Source: Methylocystis sp. (GTDB lineage: Bacteria; Pseudomonadota; Alphaproteobacteria; Rhizobiales; Beijerinckiaceae). Taken from it: a stretch of 64,000 nt of DNA. Both the position numbers and the translations under genes were made by a program. The stretch covers positions 16,912 to 80,911 of the forward strand of contig JACOUB010000014.1 in the NCBI GenBank assembly GCA_016178015.1, written 5' to 3'. The notes beneath the pieces are model-generated. The model saw only the letters and a program-made list of their open reading frames with translations, was not told where the DNA came from and ran no database searches. Below are positions 53,185 to 62,563 of the stretch, piece after piece. Each line of letters starts with the position of its first letter. The first letter of the stretch is position 1.

Positions 53185-54378
53185 CTAGTCGATCCACGCC
53201 AGCAGCGCCAGCGGCGCGAGCGCCGCCGCGGCGGCCACGCCATATGCGAGGCCTTCGCCGCCATAGTCGAACAGCGCGCCGAACATCACGTTGCCGGCGA
53301 TCACCGCCGCGGCATTGGCGAGGCCGAACACGCCGAACGCGGTGGCGCGCAAATGGACCGGCGCGACCCTTGCCACGAGGGCTGCAAACAGCACTTGCGC
53401 CAGCGCGATATGCAGGCCCCACAGCGCCAGCCCCGCAAACACGAAGGTCAGAGAGGCGGCGCCGGCGAGAACCGCTTCCGAGGCGGCGAGCGAGACGCTG
53501 GCGACAACGAGCAAGCGCTTCTCGCTCCAGCGGTCGATCGCCTTGCCCGCCGGATAGGCGGCGAGCGCCGCGACCAACGACATGGCGACCAGAACGAAGG
53601 GCGCGAAGGCGAGCGCCAACCCTTGGCCCGTGGCGCGCAAAACCAAAAAGGCCTCGCTGACGCGCGCGCCGGCTAAAAGTGCGCCAAACGCCAGGATCAT
53701 CCAGTAGGCGCGCGGCAAATCGCCAAAGCCGGCGAGCAGCGGCGCATGCGCCGCCGGCGGGCGTTGGTCGGCTGGCTCCTTCACGAACAGCGCCAGAACC
53801 AGGACGCAGATCGACGCCGGCAGGCACGCCGCCCAGAACACCAGCTTGGCGTCGTTGCCGCTGGCCAGCATCAGGCCGACGGCGGCGAGCGGCCCGATGA
53901 CGGCGCCGATCGTGTCGAGCGATTGGCGCAAGCCGTAGGCCGCGCCGCGCTGCTGCGGCGCCGTCACGTCGGCGATCAGCGCGTCGCGCGGGGCGCCGCG
54001 CAACCCTTTCCCCAGACGGTCGAGCACGCGCGCCGCGGCCACTTCAAAGATGTTTGTAGCGAGCGGAAAGATCGGTTTGACCGCCGCCGCCATGCCATAG
54101 CCGAGCAGCGTCAGGCTCTTTCTGCGGCCGAGCGCGTCCGACAACCGGCCGGATACGACCTTGACGGCCAGCGCCGTGGCTTCCGCCAGTCCCTCGATCC
54201 AGCCGAGTTCGGTCGCAGCCAAGCCGAGCGTCGTGGTGAGATAGACGGGAAGGATGGCGTGGATCATCTCCGAGGAGAAGTCCATGAACAGCGAGGTGAG
54301 GCCGAGCGCCCAGATGGTTCGCGGCAAGGCCGCCGCCGTGCGCAGTTTGCCGGCGTCTTCGGCCGCCGTCTCGTTCAT
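53185..54378 (-). CDS. Major facilitator superfamily transporter
   Basis: Inner-membrane secondary transporter of 397 residues with about 12 helices. Seen: FSSEMIHAILPVYLTTTLG, the loop 2-3 signature GRLSDALGRRKSL, RVLDRLGKGLRGAPRDALI (typical of the tetracycline/fosmidomycin-like efflux group) and its second-half counterpart KAIDRWSEKR. The substrate is unknown. It lies immediately upstream of radA on the same strand, 11 bases apart, so they may be co-transcribed. Confidence 0.9.
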   Translation of the reverse strand: MNETAAEDAGKLRTAAALPRTIWALGLTSLFMDFSSEMIHAILPVYLTTTLGLAATELGWIEGLAEATALAVKVVSGRLSDALGRRKSLTLLGYGMAAAVKPIFPLATNIFEVAAARVLDRLGKGLRGAPRDALIADVTAPQQRGAAYGLRQSLDTIGAVIGPLAAVGLMLASGNDAKLVFWAACLPASICVLVLALFVKEPADQRPPAAHAPLLAGFGDLPRAYWMILAFGALLAGARVSEAFLVLRATGQGLALAFAPFVLVAMSLVAALAAYPAGKAIDRWSEKRLLVVASVSLAASEAVLAGAASLTFVFAGLALWGLHIALAQVLFAALVARVAPVHLRATAFGVFGLANAAAVIAGNVMFGALFDYGGEGLAYGVAAAAALAPLALLAWID

Positions 54379-54403
54379 GGGCTAAGGGATTCTGGGCGCG
54401 AAC

Positions 54404-54429
54404 CCTTCTCCCGCAACGCGGGAGAAGGG
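54404..54429. repeat. Hairpin repeat CCCTTCTCCCG/CGGGAGAAGGG
   Basis: A perfect hairpin CCCTTCTCCCGC-AA-CGCGGGAGAAGGG (54404-54428) preceded by GGGCGCGAA, as in the copies near 24964 and 31373. It lies between the ihfA end and the MFS start, both on the minus strand. Confidence 0.65.
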
Positions 54430-54485
54430 ATATGCGCCGCAACTTGGTTGGAAACATGCGGACAAACCACTTCAAAGCCGCGGTT

Positions 54486-54890
54486 TTAGTCCCCGCTGAT
54501 TTTTCGGCGTCCATTGACCCGCGCGCGCAGCACGTTGGAGGCCCTGAACGTCACGACGCGCCGCGCCGAGATCGGCGCCGCTTCGCCGGTTTTCGGATTG
54601 CGGCCGACACGTTCTTTCTTTGAGCGGACGAGGAAAAAGCCGAACGACGACAGCTTCACGTCTTTTCCGGAAACGATCGTATCGAAAATCTCGTCCAGAA
54701 CCGTTTCTACGAGGTCGGCCGACTCGGCGCGCGACAGCCCGATGCGGCGATGCACGGCGTCGGAAAGGTCGGCGCGGGTGATGGTGCGAGAGGCGTTGTC
54801 GGTTTCTGTCGCGGCGCCGCCAGGGCGGCCGCGAAGCGCGGGAGCGTTCGATAAAATGGCGGAATTGTCATCATAAATGGTGTTCGACAT
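54486..54890 (-). CDS. ihfA: Integration host factor alpha subunit, N-terminally extended
   Basis: DNA-bending HU/IHF protein of 134 residues. The core begins [21 protein letters not shown] and contains VKLSSFGFF, the DNA arm [22 protein letters not shown] (in parts) with the intercalating Pro, and ends in RKISGD. About 37 residues precede the normal start and are polar and low in complexity; no internal start codon lies between, so the extension seems real. IHF acts in recombination, replication and promoter architecture. The order plsX-fabH-ihfA is conserved in alphaproteobacteria; here a terminator separates fabH from ihfA. Confidence 0.93.
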   Translation of the reverse strand: MSNTIYDDNSAILSNAPALRGRPGGAATETDNASRTITRADLSDAVHRRIGLSRAESADLVETVLDEIFDTIVSGKDVKLSSFGFFLVRSKKERVGRNPKTGEAAPISARRVVTFRASNVLRARVNGRRKISGD

Positions 54891-54947
54891 CACGGACTCT
54901 TATACGAAGTCGGCAGACAAACGGCGTCCGGGTGACCTGGGGAACGT

Positions 54948-54979
54948 AAAAACCCCACGGCCATGTCAGCCGCGTGGGG
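54948..54979 (-). terminator. Intrinsic terminator after fabH
   Basis: On the minus strand: CCCCACG, 13-base loop with inner pairing (GCGGC...GGC), CGTGGGG, then TTTTTAC. It lies 95 bases past the fabH stop and ahead of ihfA, so ihfA may need its own promoter. Confidence 0.85.
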
Positions 54980-55074
54980 CGTATCTCATCCTTAACGTTG
55001 CGACGGCCGTGGAAACTCGTTCGGGACATTTTCAGAACGGATCGGAAAAATCAACCCGCGGCTTGTATGATTTT

Positions 55075-56064
55075 TCACCAGCGGATCAGCGCCGACCCCC
55101 AGGTAAAACCGCCGCCGACGGCTTCGAGCATGACCAGGTCGCCCCGCTTGATGCGCCCGTCGTCGTGGGCGACCGACAGCGCCAAGGGAATCGACGCCGC
55201 CGAGGTGTTGCCGTGCAAATGCACCGTGGCGATGACTTTGTGCGGGTCTATCCCGAGTTTGGCGGCCGACATGTCGATGATGCGCCGATTGGCTTGATGC
55301 GGGACGAACCATTGCAGATCGGCGGCAGTGATTCCGGTCGCCGCGAAGGCGTCCTTCACCACGTCGCTGGTCATGTCCACCGCGAAACGGAAAACCTCCC
55401 TGCCTTTCATGCGAAGATGGCCGACGGTTTGGGTGGACGAGGGACCACCGTCGACATAGAGCTTGGCGCGATGACGGCCGTCCGAACGCAGATGCGTGGT
55501 CAGCACGCCGCGGTCTTCGACCGTGCCGAAGCCTTGTTGCGCTTGCAGGACGATGGCGCCGGCGCCGTCGCCGAATAAGACGCAAGTCGCGCGATCGCTC
55601 CAATCGATGATGCGCGAGAAAGTCTCCGCGCCGATGACCAGGGCTCGCCGGTGCGAGCCCGAGCGCAGAAACTTGTCCGCTGTCGCGACGCCGAAAATGA
55701 AGCCCGAACACACCGCTTGCAGATCGAAGGCGGCGCCATGGGCCATCCCCAGCGCCGCCTGGATTTGCGCCGCCGTCGAAGGAAAGGTGTAGTCCGGCGT
55801 CGAGGTGGCGACGATGATAAGGTCGATGTCGTCGGGGCCGAGGCCGGCGCTTTGCAGCGCGGCTCGGGCGGCGCGCTCGCCCAGCATCGACGTCGTCTCG
55901 CCTTCCGCAGCGATGCGCCGCTCTCTGATGCCGGTGCGCTGTACGATCCATGCGTCGCTCGTGTCGACCATCGCGGCGAGGTCGGCGTTGGTGAGGACGC
56001 GGCTCGGCAAATAGCTGCCGACGCCAGTCACCACCGAGCGCAGCTGTCGATTTTGGGTCGTCAC
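55075..56064 (-). CDS. fabH: 3-oxoacyl-ACP synthase III (FabH)
   Basis: Condensing enzyme of 329 residues that starts fatty acid chains from acetyl-CoA and malonyl-ACP. Catalytic triad visible: Cys in [11 protein letters not shown], His in [10 protein letters not shown], Asn in [27 protein letters not shown] closes the protein. Its ATG overlaps the plsX stop by four bases (ATGA), giving coupled translation. It is preceded by plsX and followed by a terminator. Confidence 0.97.
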   Translation of the reverse strand: MTTQNRQLRSVVTGVGSYLPSRVLTNADLAAMVDTSDAWIVQRTGIRERRIAAEGETTSMLGERAARAALQSAGLGPDDIDLIIVATSTPDYTFPSTAAQIQAALGMAHGAAFDLQAVCSGFIFGVATADKFLRSGSHRRALVIGAETFSRIIDWSDRATCVLFGDGAGAIVLQAQQGFGTVEDRGVLTTHLRSDGRHRAKLYVDGGPSSTQTVGHLRMKGREVFRFAVDMTSDVVKDAFAATGITAADLQWFVPHQANRRIIDMSAAKLGIDPHKVIATVHLHGNTSAASIPLALSVAHDDGRIKRGDLVMLEAVGGGFTWGSALIRW

Positions 56065-57155
56065 TGCGCGGCTTCCTGTGACGGCGCTTGAAGATGTTCG
56101 GCCGTCTGGCGAGTGTTGGCTACGGGTTCGCGATGGCCGTGCGAAATGGCTATGGTCTCGCGTATTTTGGTCAACAACCCATGGCGCACCATTTCATGGC
56201 CGATCTCGATGGCGCGCGCGAAGCTGACGGATTCGGCGCCGCCGTGGCTCTTGATGACGACGCCTGTAAGGCCCAGGAAGACGCCGCCGTTGATGTTGCG
56301 GATATCGACCTTGTCGCGCAATTCTTTGAAGGCGCCCCTGGCGAGCAGATACCCGAGTTTTGCGAGCCATGACCGGTTCATGCCCTCGCGTAGGTAGCTG
56401 ATGATTTGCGTCGCCGTGCCTTCGGCGGTCTTCAGCGCGATATTGCCGGTGAAGCCTTCGGTCACCACGACGTCCACGACGCCGGTTCCGATGCCGTCGC
56501 CTTCGACGAAACCGCGATAGTCGAGATGAGGGAAAGCGGCTTCCTTCAGAATGCGCGAAGCGGCCTTGACTTCTTCGATGCCTTTGACGTCTTCGACGCC
56601 GACGTTGAGCAAGCCGACGCTCGGCCGCTCGATATCGAACAGGACGCGCGCCATGGCGGATCCCATGACCGCCAGATCGATGAGGTGCTGCGCATTCGCG
56701 CCCATCGAGGCGCCGACGTCCAACACGATCGACTGTCCGCGCGGCGTCGGCCAAAGCGCGGCGAGGGCAGGCCGATCGATCGGCGCCATCGTCCGCAGGC
56801 ATATCTTGGCCATGGCCATCAATGCGCCGGTGTTGCCGGCCGAAACGGCGGCATCCGCCTCGCCCTTCTTCACCGCTTCCAGCGCCAGCCACATGGAGGA
56901 GACGCGTCGGCCCGCGCGCAACGCCTGAATAGGCTTGTCGTCCATGCGGATCGACACCTCGGCGTGGCGCACCGTGGCGACCGCGGCAAGGCGCGGGTGC
57001 GCGACGAGTTCGGCGCGTATCGCCGGTGCGTCGCCAAACAGCAGAAACGAACTGTCCGGCCGGCGCTCGAGGGCGACAGCGGCTCCTGGAATGATGACCT
57101 TGGGACCAAAGTCGCCGCCCATGGCGTCGAGCGCGATCCGAACGGGCTGCGCCAT
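56061..57155 (-). CDS. plsX: Phosphate acyltransferase PlsX
   Basis: Peripheral membrane enzyme of 364 residues that makes acyl-phosphate from acyl-ACP for glycerolipid synthesis. Family start [20 protein letters not shown]; then [53 protein letters not shown] and [16 protein letters not shown]. It is coupled to fabH and lies 181 bases past the YceD-like gene. Confidence 0.97.
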   Translation of the reverse strand: MAQPVRIALDAMGGDFGPKVIIPGAAVALERRPDSSFLLFGDAPAIRAELVAHPRLAAVATVRHAEVSIRMDDKPIQALRAGRRVSSMWLALEAVKKGEADAAVSAGNTGALMAMAKICLRTMAPIDRPALAALWPTPRGQSIVLDVGASMGANAQHLIDLAVMGSAMARVLFDIERPSVGLLNVGVEDVKGIEEVKAASRILKEAAFPHLDYRGFVEGDGIGTGVVDVVVTEGFTGNIALKTAEGTATQIISYLREGMNRSWLAKLGYLLARGAFKELRDKVDIRNINGGVFLGLTGVVIKSHGGAESVSFARAIEIGHEMVRHGLLTKIRETIAISHGHREPVANTRQTAEHLQAPSQEAAQ

Positions 57156-57336
57156 TGCCTGTCAACTCCTGACCTGAAGCGAGCGCGATTTGCAGGCGGG
57201 GGAAGCGCCAAACCCCGCTCATTCACGGCATTATAGCGCGCGAACGCCAGGAATCCGGCGTCAAAGGCAGCACTTGCCATTTGCGCGGGGCCAGCGCAAG
57301 AGCAATCGCAGGTCGGTTGTTAAGGACTTTTGCCGC

Positions 57337-57942
57337 TCAGCTCTTTTTGGCGGCCGTTCGCAACACGCCGAAAGGCGAGGCGGCCTCAATTTCGCGCGCC
57401 GGTTGCAGCTCGCCGAAAGTCACGCCTGGTTTGCGCGGATAGGGGTCCACGCCGAGCGCTAAAAACTCCGCGGCCAGCGCTCCGAGGTCGATGCTGTCGC
57501 CGATCAGCGGATCGGGAGGGTCGTCGGCAAGACCGACGTAATGGCTGACCCTTTGCCGGACAGTCTCGACGTCGGCCGAACGTTTGCCGTTTCGCGTCCT
57601 CCCGCCGCGGCCCCGCGCCGGCGCCGGGGACCGCGACGCGAAGCGCACGGCGATCGGCTCGACGACGCGGGCGTCGAACTCGTCGAGCGTGACGACGCAA
57701 CGTTGCCGCACGTCGGCGCGCAGCTGGCCCGCGACCTTAAGCTCCCCGCCGCCGTCGCGGTCGATGCGCAGATCTGCCTCGAGACGGGAAAGGCCCAGCA
57801 GCCCTAAGGCCTTGGCCAGAGCGGCGCGTTCTTCCGCCGTTGCGTCGATGGAGATTTCCAGCCCGTTTTCGGGGACGTCGGCGACGGCGAGCGGCCGCGA
57901 AAAGAGGATGTCGATTGGCCCGCGATCAGAGTCTCGCGTCAT
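57337..57942 (-). CDS. YceD/DUF177 family protein
   Basis: 201-residue DUF177 (YceD) protein. Family members occur ahead of rpmF-plsX in many bacteria and are linked to 23S rRNA maturation or ribosome assembly. Seen: the Cys region VRQRCVVTLDEFDARV with flanking Arg, acidic DDPPDPLIGDSIDLGALAAEFLALGVDPYPRKPGV (in parts). In alphaproteobacteria the second CxxC is often lost, as here, and rpmF is absent from the cluster. ATG 57942 follows GAGGAGA; longer in-frame starts lack a ribosome site. Confidence 0.88.
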   Translation of the reverse strand: MTRDSDRGPIDILFSRPLAVADVPENGLEISIDATAEERAALAKALGLLGLSRLEADLRIDRDGGGELKVAGQLRADVRQRCVVTLDEFDARVVEPIAVRFASRSPAPARGRGGRTRNGKRSADVETVRQRVSHYVGLADDPPDPLIGDSIDLGALAAEFLALGVDPYPRKPGVTFGELQPAREIEAASPFGVLRTAAKKS

Positions 57943-58094
57943 TGCTGGGTCTCCTCGCTTGGGTTCGGGCGCGCTACGTCCTCGAACCCGTCTCGGGAAG
58001 CGATTCCTGCGAGATGACCAAACATTTATAGCGTCGCTGGGCGATTTGTCGAACGAAGGATTGCTGATCGCGTCGCGACGGCGAACGGCCGCAG

Positions 58095-59213
58095 TCACAC
58101 GCGCATCGGCATGAGCACATAAAGCGCGTTCGCGCCGTCGCGGTCCTGAATGAGCGTCGGCGACCCGGGATCGGCCAGCCGGAACAGCGCCGTGTCGCTG
58201 TCGAGCTGGGTCGTGATGTCGAGCAAGTAGCGGGCGTTGAAGCCGACATCGAGCGGCGGACCGTCATAATCGGCCTCGATCTCCTCGATCGCCGAGCCCT
58301 GATCCGGATTGGTGACGGAAAGAACCACCTTGCCGTCCGAGAGCGCCAATTTGACGGCGCGGCCGCGTTCCGAAGAAATGGTCGACACGCGATCGACGGC
58401 GTTTGCGAATACCTCGCGTTCGACGGTGAGCCGCTTGTCGTTGCCCGCCGGAATGACGCGCGTGTAATCGGGAAACGTGCCATCGATGAGCTTGGTGGTC
58501 AGCACCACATCGCCGAACGAAAAACGCATTTTGTTGGCCGACAGGTCGATGGCGATGTCGTCCTGCGCGTCTTCGATAAGACGCTGGACTTCCGCCACCG
58601 CCTTGCGCGGCAGGATCACTCCGGGCATTCCGGCCGAGCCGGCGGGCGCCGGCGCTTCGACGCGCGCCAAACGATGGCCGTCGGTCGCCACCGCGCGCAG
58701 CATCAGGCGCCCCTCGACTTCGGTCGTATGCACGAAGATGCCGTTGAGATAATAGCGCGTCTCCTCGCTGGAGATGGCGAACTGCGTCTTGTCGATGAGT
58801 TTCTTCAGCACGGCCGGCGCCAGCGCGAACGCGTGACTGAACTCGCCGGAGGTCACATCGGGAAAATCGCTTGCCGCCAGGCTTTGCAAGTTAAAGCGCG
58901 AGCGGCCCGAACGCAGCAGCAACTGTCCTTGCTCGCCCGTGGCCTCGAGCGAAGCTTGCGCACCCTCAGGCAACTTGCGCACGATGTCGTAGAGCGTGTG
59001 CGCCGGCAGCGTCGTCGCGCCTTCCTGGGCCACGTCGGCGGGCGTCTTCTCCATGATTTCGAGATCGAGGTCGGTCGCCTTCAACAGCAGCGCGCCTGGC
59101 TTGGCCTCGATCAGCACGTTGGCGAGAATAGGGATCGTCGTGCGCCGCTCCACCACCCGGTGAACATGGCCGAGCGCGCGCAACAGGGCGGCCCTCTCGA
59201 TGGTGACTTGCAT
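58095..59213 (-). CDS. dnaN: DNA polymerase III beta sliding clamp
   Basis: Ring-forming processivity clamp of 372 residues with three repeated clamp domains. Seen: MQVTIERAALLRALGHVHRVVERR (in parts), LPAHTLYDIVRKLPEG, ATDGHRLARVEAP and the C-terminal NALYVLMPMRV. The length is normal. It is neither beside dnaA nor recF here, as is common in Hyphomicrobiales. It is divergent from the penicillin-binding protein gene. Confidence 0.97.
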   Translation of the reverse strand: MQVTIERAALLRALGHVHRVVERRTTIPILANVLIEAKPGALLLKATDLDLEIMEKTPADVAQEGATTLPAHTLYDIVRKLPEGAQASLEATGEQGQLLLRSGRSRFNLQSLAASDFPDVTSGEFSHAFALAPAVLKKLIDKTQFAISSEETRYYLNGIFVHTTEVEGRLMLRAVATDGHRLARVEAPAPAGSAGMPGVILPRKAVAEVQRLIEDAQDDIAIDLSANKMRFSFGDVVLTTKLIDGTFPDYTRVIPAGNDKRLTVEREVFANAVDRVSTISSERGRAVKLALSDGKVVLSVTNPDQGSAIEEIEADYDGPPLDVGFNARYLLDITTQLDSDTALFRLADPGSPTLIQDRDGANALYVLMPMRV

Positions 59214-59540
59214 GGCGGAAAATCCGTTCGACGCGTTCTGGATGGCAATCCCGGCCGACGACCCGGGGGGCGAGACTTTGGCGCGGCCGCTCGATTAGCG
59301 CAAGAGGCGGAAGCCGGCGGCAAACGTCAAATCGCGCGCCATGCACAGAGGATTGGCGACTGGAGACGAGCAGGCCCGCCGGCCTCACGCTTAACCGGCC
59401 CTTAAACCGCCGCCGTTACAATTCATGAAGCATTTTTTCGCATCCGGCGGGCGGGAACCGATCTGAAATGACGCACAGCGACACGCCGCGAACCAGCGTT
59501 CGGCGGCGGGCGGCGCTCCGATTGGGGGCAAAGAACCGCC
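59214..59540. other. Divergent promoter region between dnaN and the PBP1A gene
   Basis: About 327 bases with no supported coding frame. Both genes start outward from it, so it should contain both promoters, but I cannot point to convincing -35/-10 boxes. No repeat seen. Confidence 0.4.
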
Positions 59541-61748
59541 ATGTTTAGGGCAAAACGCAAGCGCAAATTGTCGCGGTCGGACGAACCGCGTTTCGACGAC
59601 GACGCGCCGCGCTCCAGCAAACGAAACGCCGCCCGCAACCGCAGGCGGGGCCGGCGCTCGACGTCGCTGTTTGGCCATCTCGCCTACTGGATGTTTGTGT
59701 TCGGCCTGTGGGGCGCCATCGGCGGCGGCGGCCTCGTCGCCTATTACGCGGCGCAATTGCCGCCGATCGACACGCTCGCGGTGCCCAAGCGCCCGCCCAA
59801 TATTGCCATCCTCGCTGCCGACGGCGAACTGCTCGCCAACCGCGGCGACACCGGCGGGGCGGCGATCCGCCTAGCCGAACTGCCGCCGTACCTGCCCAAG
59901 GCCTTCGTGGCGATCGAAGACCGACGCTTCTATGCCCACTGGGGCATCGATCCATTCGGCGTCTTGCGCGCTCTGACCCGGAACGTCACGGGGGGCGGCG
60001 CGATGCAGGGCGGCTCGACGCTGACCCAGCAACTGGCCAAGAACCTGTTCCTGACGCAAGAACGCACCATCTCGCGCAAGATCCAGGAGGCCATCCTGGC
60101 CCTGTGGCTGGAGCACAAATACTCCAAGGATCAGATCCTCGAACTCTATCTCAACCGCGTCTACTTCGGCTCCGGCGCCTATGGCGTCGAAGCGGCGGCC
60201 GAGCGCTACTTCGGCCATGGCGCCAAAGCCGTTTCGTTATCCGAGGCGGCGACGCTCGCCGGCCTGATGAAAGCGCCGAGCAAGCTCGCGCCGGACCGCA
60301 ATCCGGACGGCGCGAGCGAACGCGCCGCCCTGGTGGTGACGGCCATGGCGCAAGAGGGCCACATCACGGAAGGGATGGCCAAGCTCGCCCTCGCCCATCC
60401 GGCCAAGGCGCGCCGCGACCAGGGCGCGGGATCGATCAATTACGCCGCCGATTACGTTATGGACATGCTCGACGAGACGATCGGCGCGATCGACCAGGAC
60501 ATCGTGGTCACCACGACGCTCGATCATCGCCTGCAAGACGCAGCCGAACGGGCGATCACGGAGGAACTCGACAGGAAGGGCGAGAAATTCGGGGTGACGC
60601 AGGGCGCGCTCGTCGCCTTGGACCCCAACGGGGCCATCCGCGCCCTGATCGGCGGGCGCAACTACGCCGACAGCCAGTTCGACCGGGCCGTTTCCGCAAA
60701 ACGCCAGCCGGGCTCCGCTTTCAAACCTTTCGTGTATCTGGCCGGCCTCGAACACGGGCTGACGCCGGACACGGTGCGCGAGGATGGCCCGCTCAATGTG
60801 AAAGGATGGCAGCCTGAGAACTACAGCCGCGAATATTTCGGCCCCGTCACCTTGACCAAGGCGCTTTCTTTGTCGCTCAACACGGTCGCGGTGCGCGTCG
60901 GGCTCGAGGCAGGCCCCAGAGCCGTCGTCCAAGCCGCGCGCCGCTTAGGCATCGCCTCGGAGCTGCAAGCCAACGCCTCGCTTGCGCTGGGGACCTCGGA
61001 AGTGACGCCGCTCGAATTGGTCACCGCCTATGCGCCTTTCGCCAATGGCGGCGTCGGCGTGCAGGCGCACATCATCGCCAAGGTGCGCGCCGCCGCCGGC
61101 AAGCTGCTCTATGCGCGCAAAGGCTCCAGCAACGGCCGCGTCATCGAACCGCAATATGTGGCGATGATGAACGCGATGCTGGAGGAGACTTTGCTCACCG
61201 GCACGGCGCGCAAAGCGGAGCTGCCGGGCTGGCAGGCCGCCGGCAAGACCGGCACCAGCCAAGATTTCCGCGACGCTTGGTTCGTCGGCTACACCAGCCA
61301 TCTCATCGCCGGCGTGTGGCTCGGCAATGACGACAATTCGCCGACCAAGAAGACCTCGGGAGGTAATCTGCCGGTGGAGGTTTGGAACCGATTCATGAAG
61401 GCGGCGCATCAAGGCGCGCCCGTCGCCGTCTTGCCGTCGGGCGTGTGGCGTTCTGCCGCCGCGCCGTCGGCCGAAGCTCCTTCGCCTGCTGCGCCGCTGC
61501 TGGAGTGGTTCTCGCGACCGGCCCAGAACGTCGCGGCGCCGCAACCCCTCTCCGGCGCAGGGTCTCCCGGCCAGAATGGCCCCCGCGAGTTGGAGCAGAC
61601 CTATGCGCCGGTCCATGGCGTCGAGGCGCTGCTGCCGCCCGCCGCTATTCCGGAACCTAATGTCGACGCCGTTGCGGCGCGACGACCGCTCCCGCGCCGA
61701 GACACCGAAGCAGCGAAAAACTTTCTCCAGAAACTGTTCGGGGGCTGA
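59541..61748 (+). CDS. Class A penicillin-binding protein (PBP1A family)
   Basis: Bifunctional peptidoglycan synthase of 735 residues. A very basic cytoplasmic N-terminus is followed by one helix at about 48-70. The GT51 glycosyltransferase has FVAIEDRRFYAHWGID, MQGGSTLTQQLAKNLFLTQE and EILALWLEHKYSKDQILE-type sequence with LYLNRVYFGSGAYGVEAAA. The transpeptidase has SxxK in KRQPGSAFKPFVYLAG, SxN in LSLSLNTVAVRVG and KTG in AAGKTGTSQDFRDAWFVG. A Pro/Ala-rich tail of about 120 residues ends RDTEAAKNFLQKLFGG. ATG 59541 is the only good start. It builds and crosslinks cell wall in the periplasm. Confidence 0.95.
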   Translation: MFRAKRKRKLSRSDEPRFDDDAPRSSKRNAARNRRRGRRSTSLFGHLAYWMFVFGLWGAIGGGGLVAYYAAQLPPIDTLAVPKRPPNIAILAADGELLANRGDTGGAAIRLAELPPYLPKAFVAIEDRRFYAHWGIDPFGVLRALTRNVTGGGAMQGGSTLTQQLAKNLFLTQERTISRKIQEAILALWLEHKYSKDQILELYLNRVYFGSGAYGVEAAAERYFGHGAKAVSLSEAATLAGLMKAPSKLAPDRNPDGASERAALVVTAMAQEGHITEGMAKLALAHPAKARRDQGAGSINYAADYVMDMLDETIGAIDQDIVVTTTLDHRLQDAAERAITEELDRKGEKFGVTQGALVALDPNGAIRALIGGRNYADSQFDRAVSAKRQPGSAFKPFVYLAGLEHGLTPDTVREDGPLNVKGWQPENYSREYFGPVTLTKALSLSLNTVAVRVGLEAGPRAVVQAARRLGIASELQANASLALGTSEVTPLELVTAYAPFANGGVGVQAHIIAKVRAAAGKLLYARKGSSNGRVIEPQYVAMMNAMLEETLLTGTARKAELPGWQAAGKTGTSQDFRDAWFVGYTSHLIAGVWLGNDDNSPTKKTSGGNLPVEVWNRFMKAAHQGAPVAVLPSGVWRSAAAPSAEAPSPAAPLLEWFSRPAQNVAAPQPLSGAGSPGQNGPRELEQTYAPVHGVEALLPPAAIPEPNVDAVAARRPLPRRDTEAAKNFLQKLFGG

Positions 61749-61767
61749 GGCGGGCGCGAGGCCCGCC
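61749..61767. terminator. Hairpin between convergent genes
   Basis: GGCGGGC-GCGAG-GCCCGCC lies right after the PBP1A stop and 35 bases from the convergent DUF1150 stop. No T-run follows on either side, so termination is possible but not certain. Confidence 0.35.
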
Positions 61768-61801
61768 CCAACGACAGCGACTCCGGCAGCGCTGTGCCGA
61801 C

Positions 61802-62071
61802 TTAGTGCAAGCTGACCGTGTGCAACTGATTCTGCCACGCATTGGCGAGCGCGCCTTCCTTCGAGTCGGCAAGCACGATGGGCGTGCCATCGGCTGAAAG
61901 CAGCGCGAACACCGTGAGGCCCGGCCGAATGGGAGGCGCTTGCGGGAACAGCCGCGTCACGTCTTCCGACCGCATCGTCCGCACATACGCGATCGCCCCG
62001 TCGCCGAGATGTGCGAATTGCTCAACCGTAAGCATAGGAACTCTCCCCGCCGGTGTCGCCTTAGCTTCCAT
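61802..62071 (-). CDS. DUF1150 family protein
   Basis: Small cytoplasmic protein of 89 residues with the DUF1150 pattern: FAHLGDGAIAYVRTMRSEDV, FPQAPPIRPGLTVFALLSADG and NAWQNQLHTVSLH. Function unknown; the family is confined largely to alphaproteobacteria and often follows small heat-shock protein genes, though none is here. ATG 62071 follows CGAGGAGG at ideal spacing, much better than longer in-frame starts. Confidence 0.88.
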   Translation of the reverse strand: MEAKATPAGRVPMLTVEQFAHLGDGAIAYVRTMRSEDVTRLFPQAPPIRPGLTVFALLSADGTPIVLADSKEGALANAWQNQLHTVSLH

Positions 62072-62185
62072 AATTCCAACCTCCTCGACGGTGCTGATTC
62101 GGCTCCGCCGTCTTGGCGCTGTTTTTCCTATCACCATTATATTTAGATAATGTTGTCGCCGATTTTTAGGAGGGCCGACCCCTTT

Positions 62186-62264
62186 TCACAAATCCAACAT
62201 CAGCCGCGCCGGATCCTCCAGCGCCTCCTTGACGCGCGCCAGGAAGGCGACCGCCTCCCTGGCG
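62186..62264 (-). pseudogene. Duplicated 3' end of odhB (remnant)
   Basis: 79 bases about 92 percent identical to the true odhB 3' end at 62564-62642. On the minus strand they still read [20 protein letters not shown] then MLDL and a stop, matching [20 protein letters not shown] then ILDL of the real gene. Only the last 25 or so codons are present. The complete DUF2442 gene lies between the two copies, which suggests that it was inserted at the odhB 3' end with rebuilding of the target. Confidence 0.85.
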
Positions 62265-62271
62265 AGCCAAA

Positions 62272-62559
62272 TTAGCCGGCAAGGCGATGAAGTTCGGCCT
62301 GCGTTTCGGCGCGCTTTCTCAAAGAGCCCGAACCGAGGTCGAGGTCCTGCCCCTGCGCATCGCGCCAGATGAGCGCATGTCCATATTCGCCAATGGCGAA
62401 AGTCCTGAAATTGGCCGGGTCGCTCAGGCGGTCGAACATATTGTCCCGCGCAATGACCGGGCGCAGATCGACCACGCCCACATAGCCGTCGTTCCAAACA
62501 ATCTTGAGAACGCCGTGGATGACGAGGTCCGCGGTGACGATCCTCGGAATTTCTGTCAT
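62272..62559 (-). CDS. DUF2442 domain-containing protein
   Basis: 95-residue protein with the DUF2442 fold pattern: VIHGVLKIVWNDGYVGVVDLRPVIAR, DPANFRTFAIGEYGHALIW and a basic helical tail. DUF2442 proteins are often neighbours of DUF4160 or toxin-antitoxin-like genes, and many are mobile; function not established. It lies 4 bases downstream of odhB on the same strand and is bracketed by two copies of the odhB 3' end. Alone, without a DUF4160 partner. Confidence 0.82.
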   Translation of the reverse strand: MTEIPRIVTADLVIHGVLKIVWNDGYVGVVDLRPVIARDNMFDRLSDPANFRTFAIGEYGHALIWRDAQGQDLDLGSGSLRKRAETQAELHRLAG

Positions 62560-62563
62560 ACCC

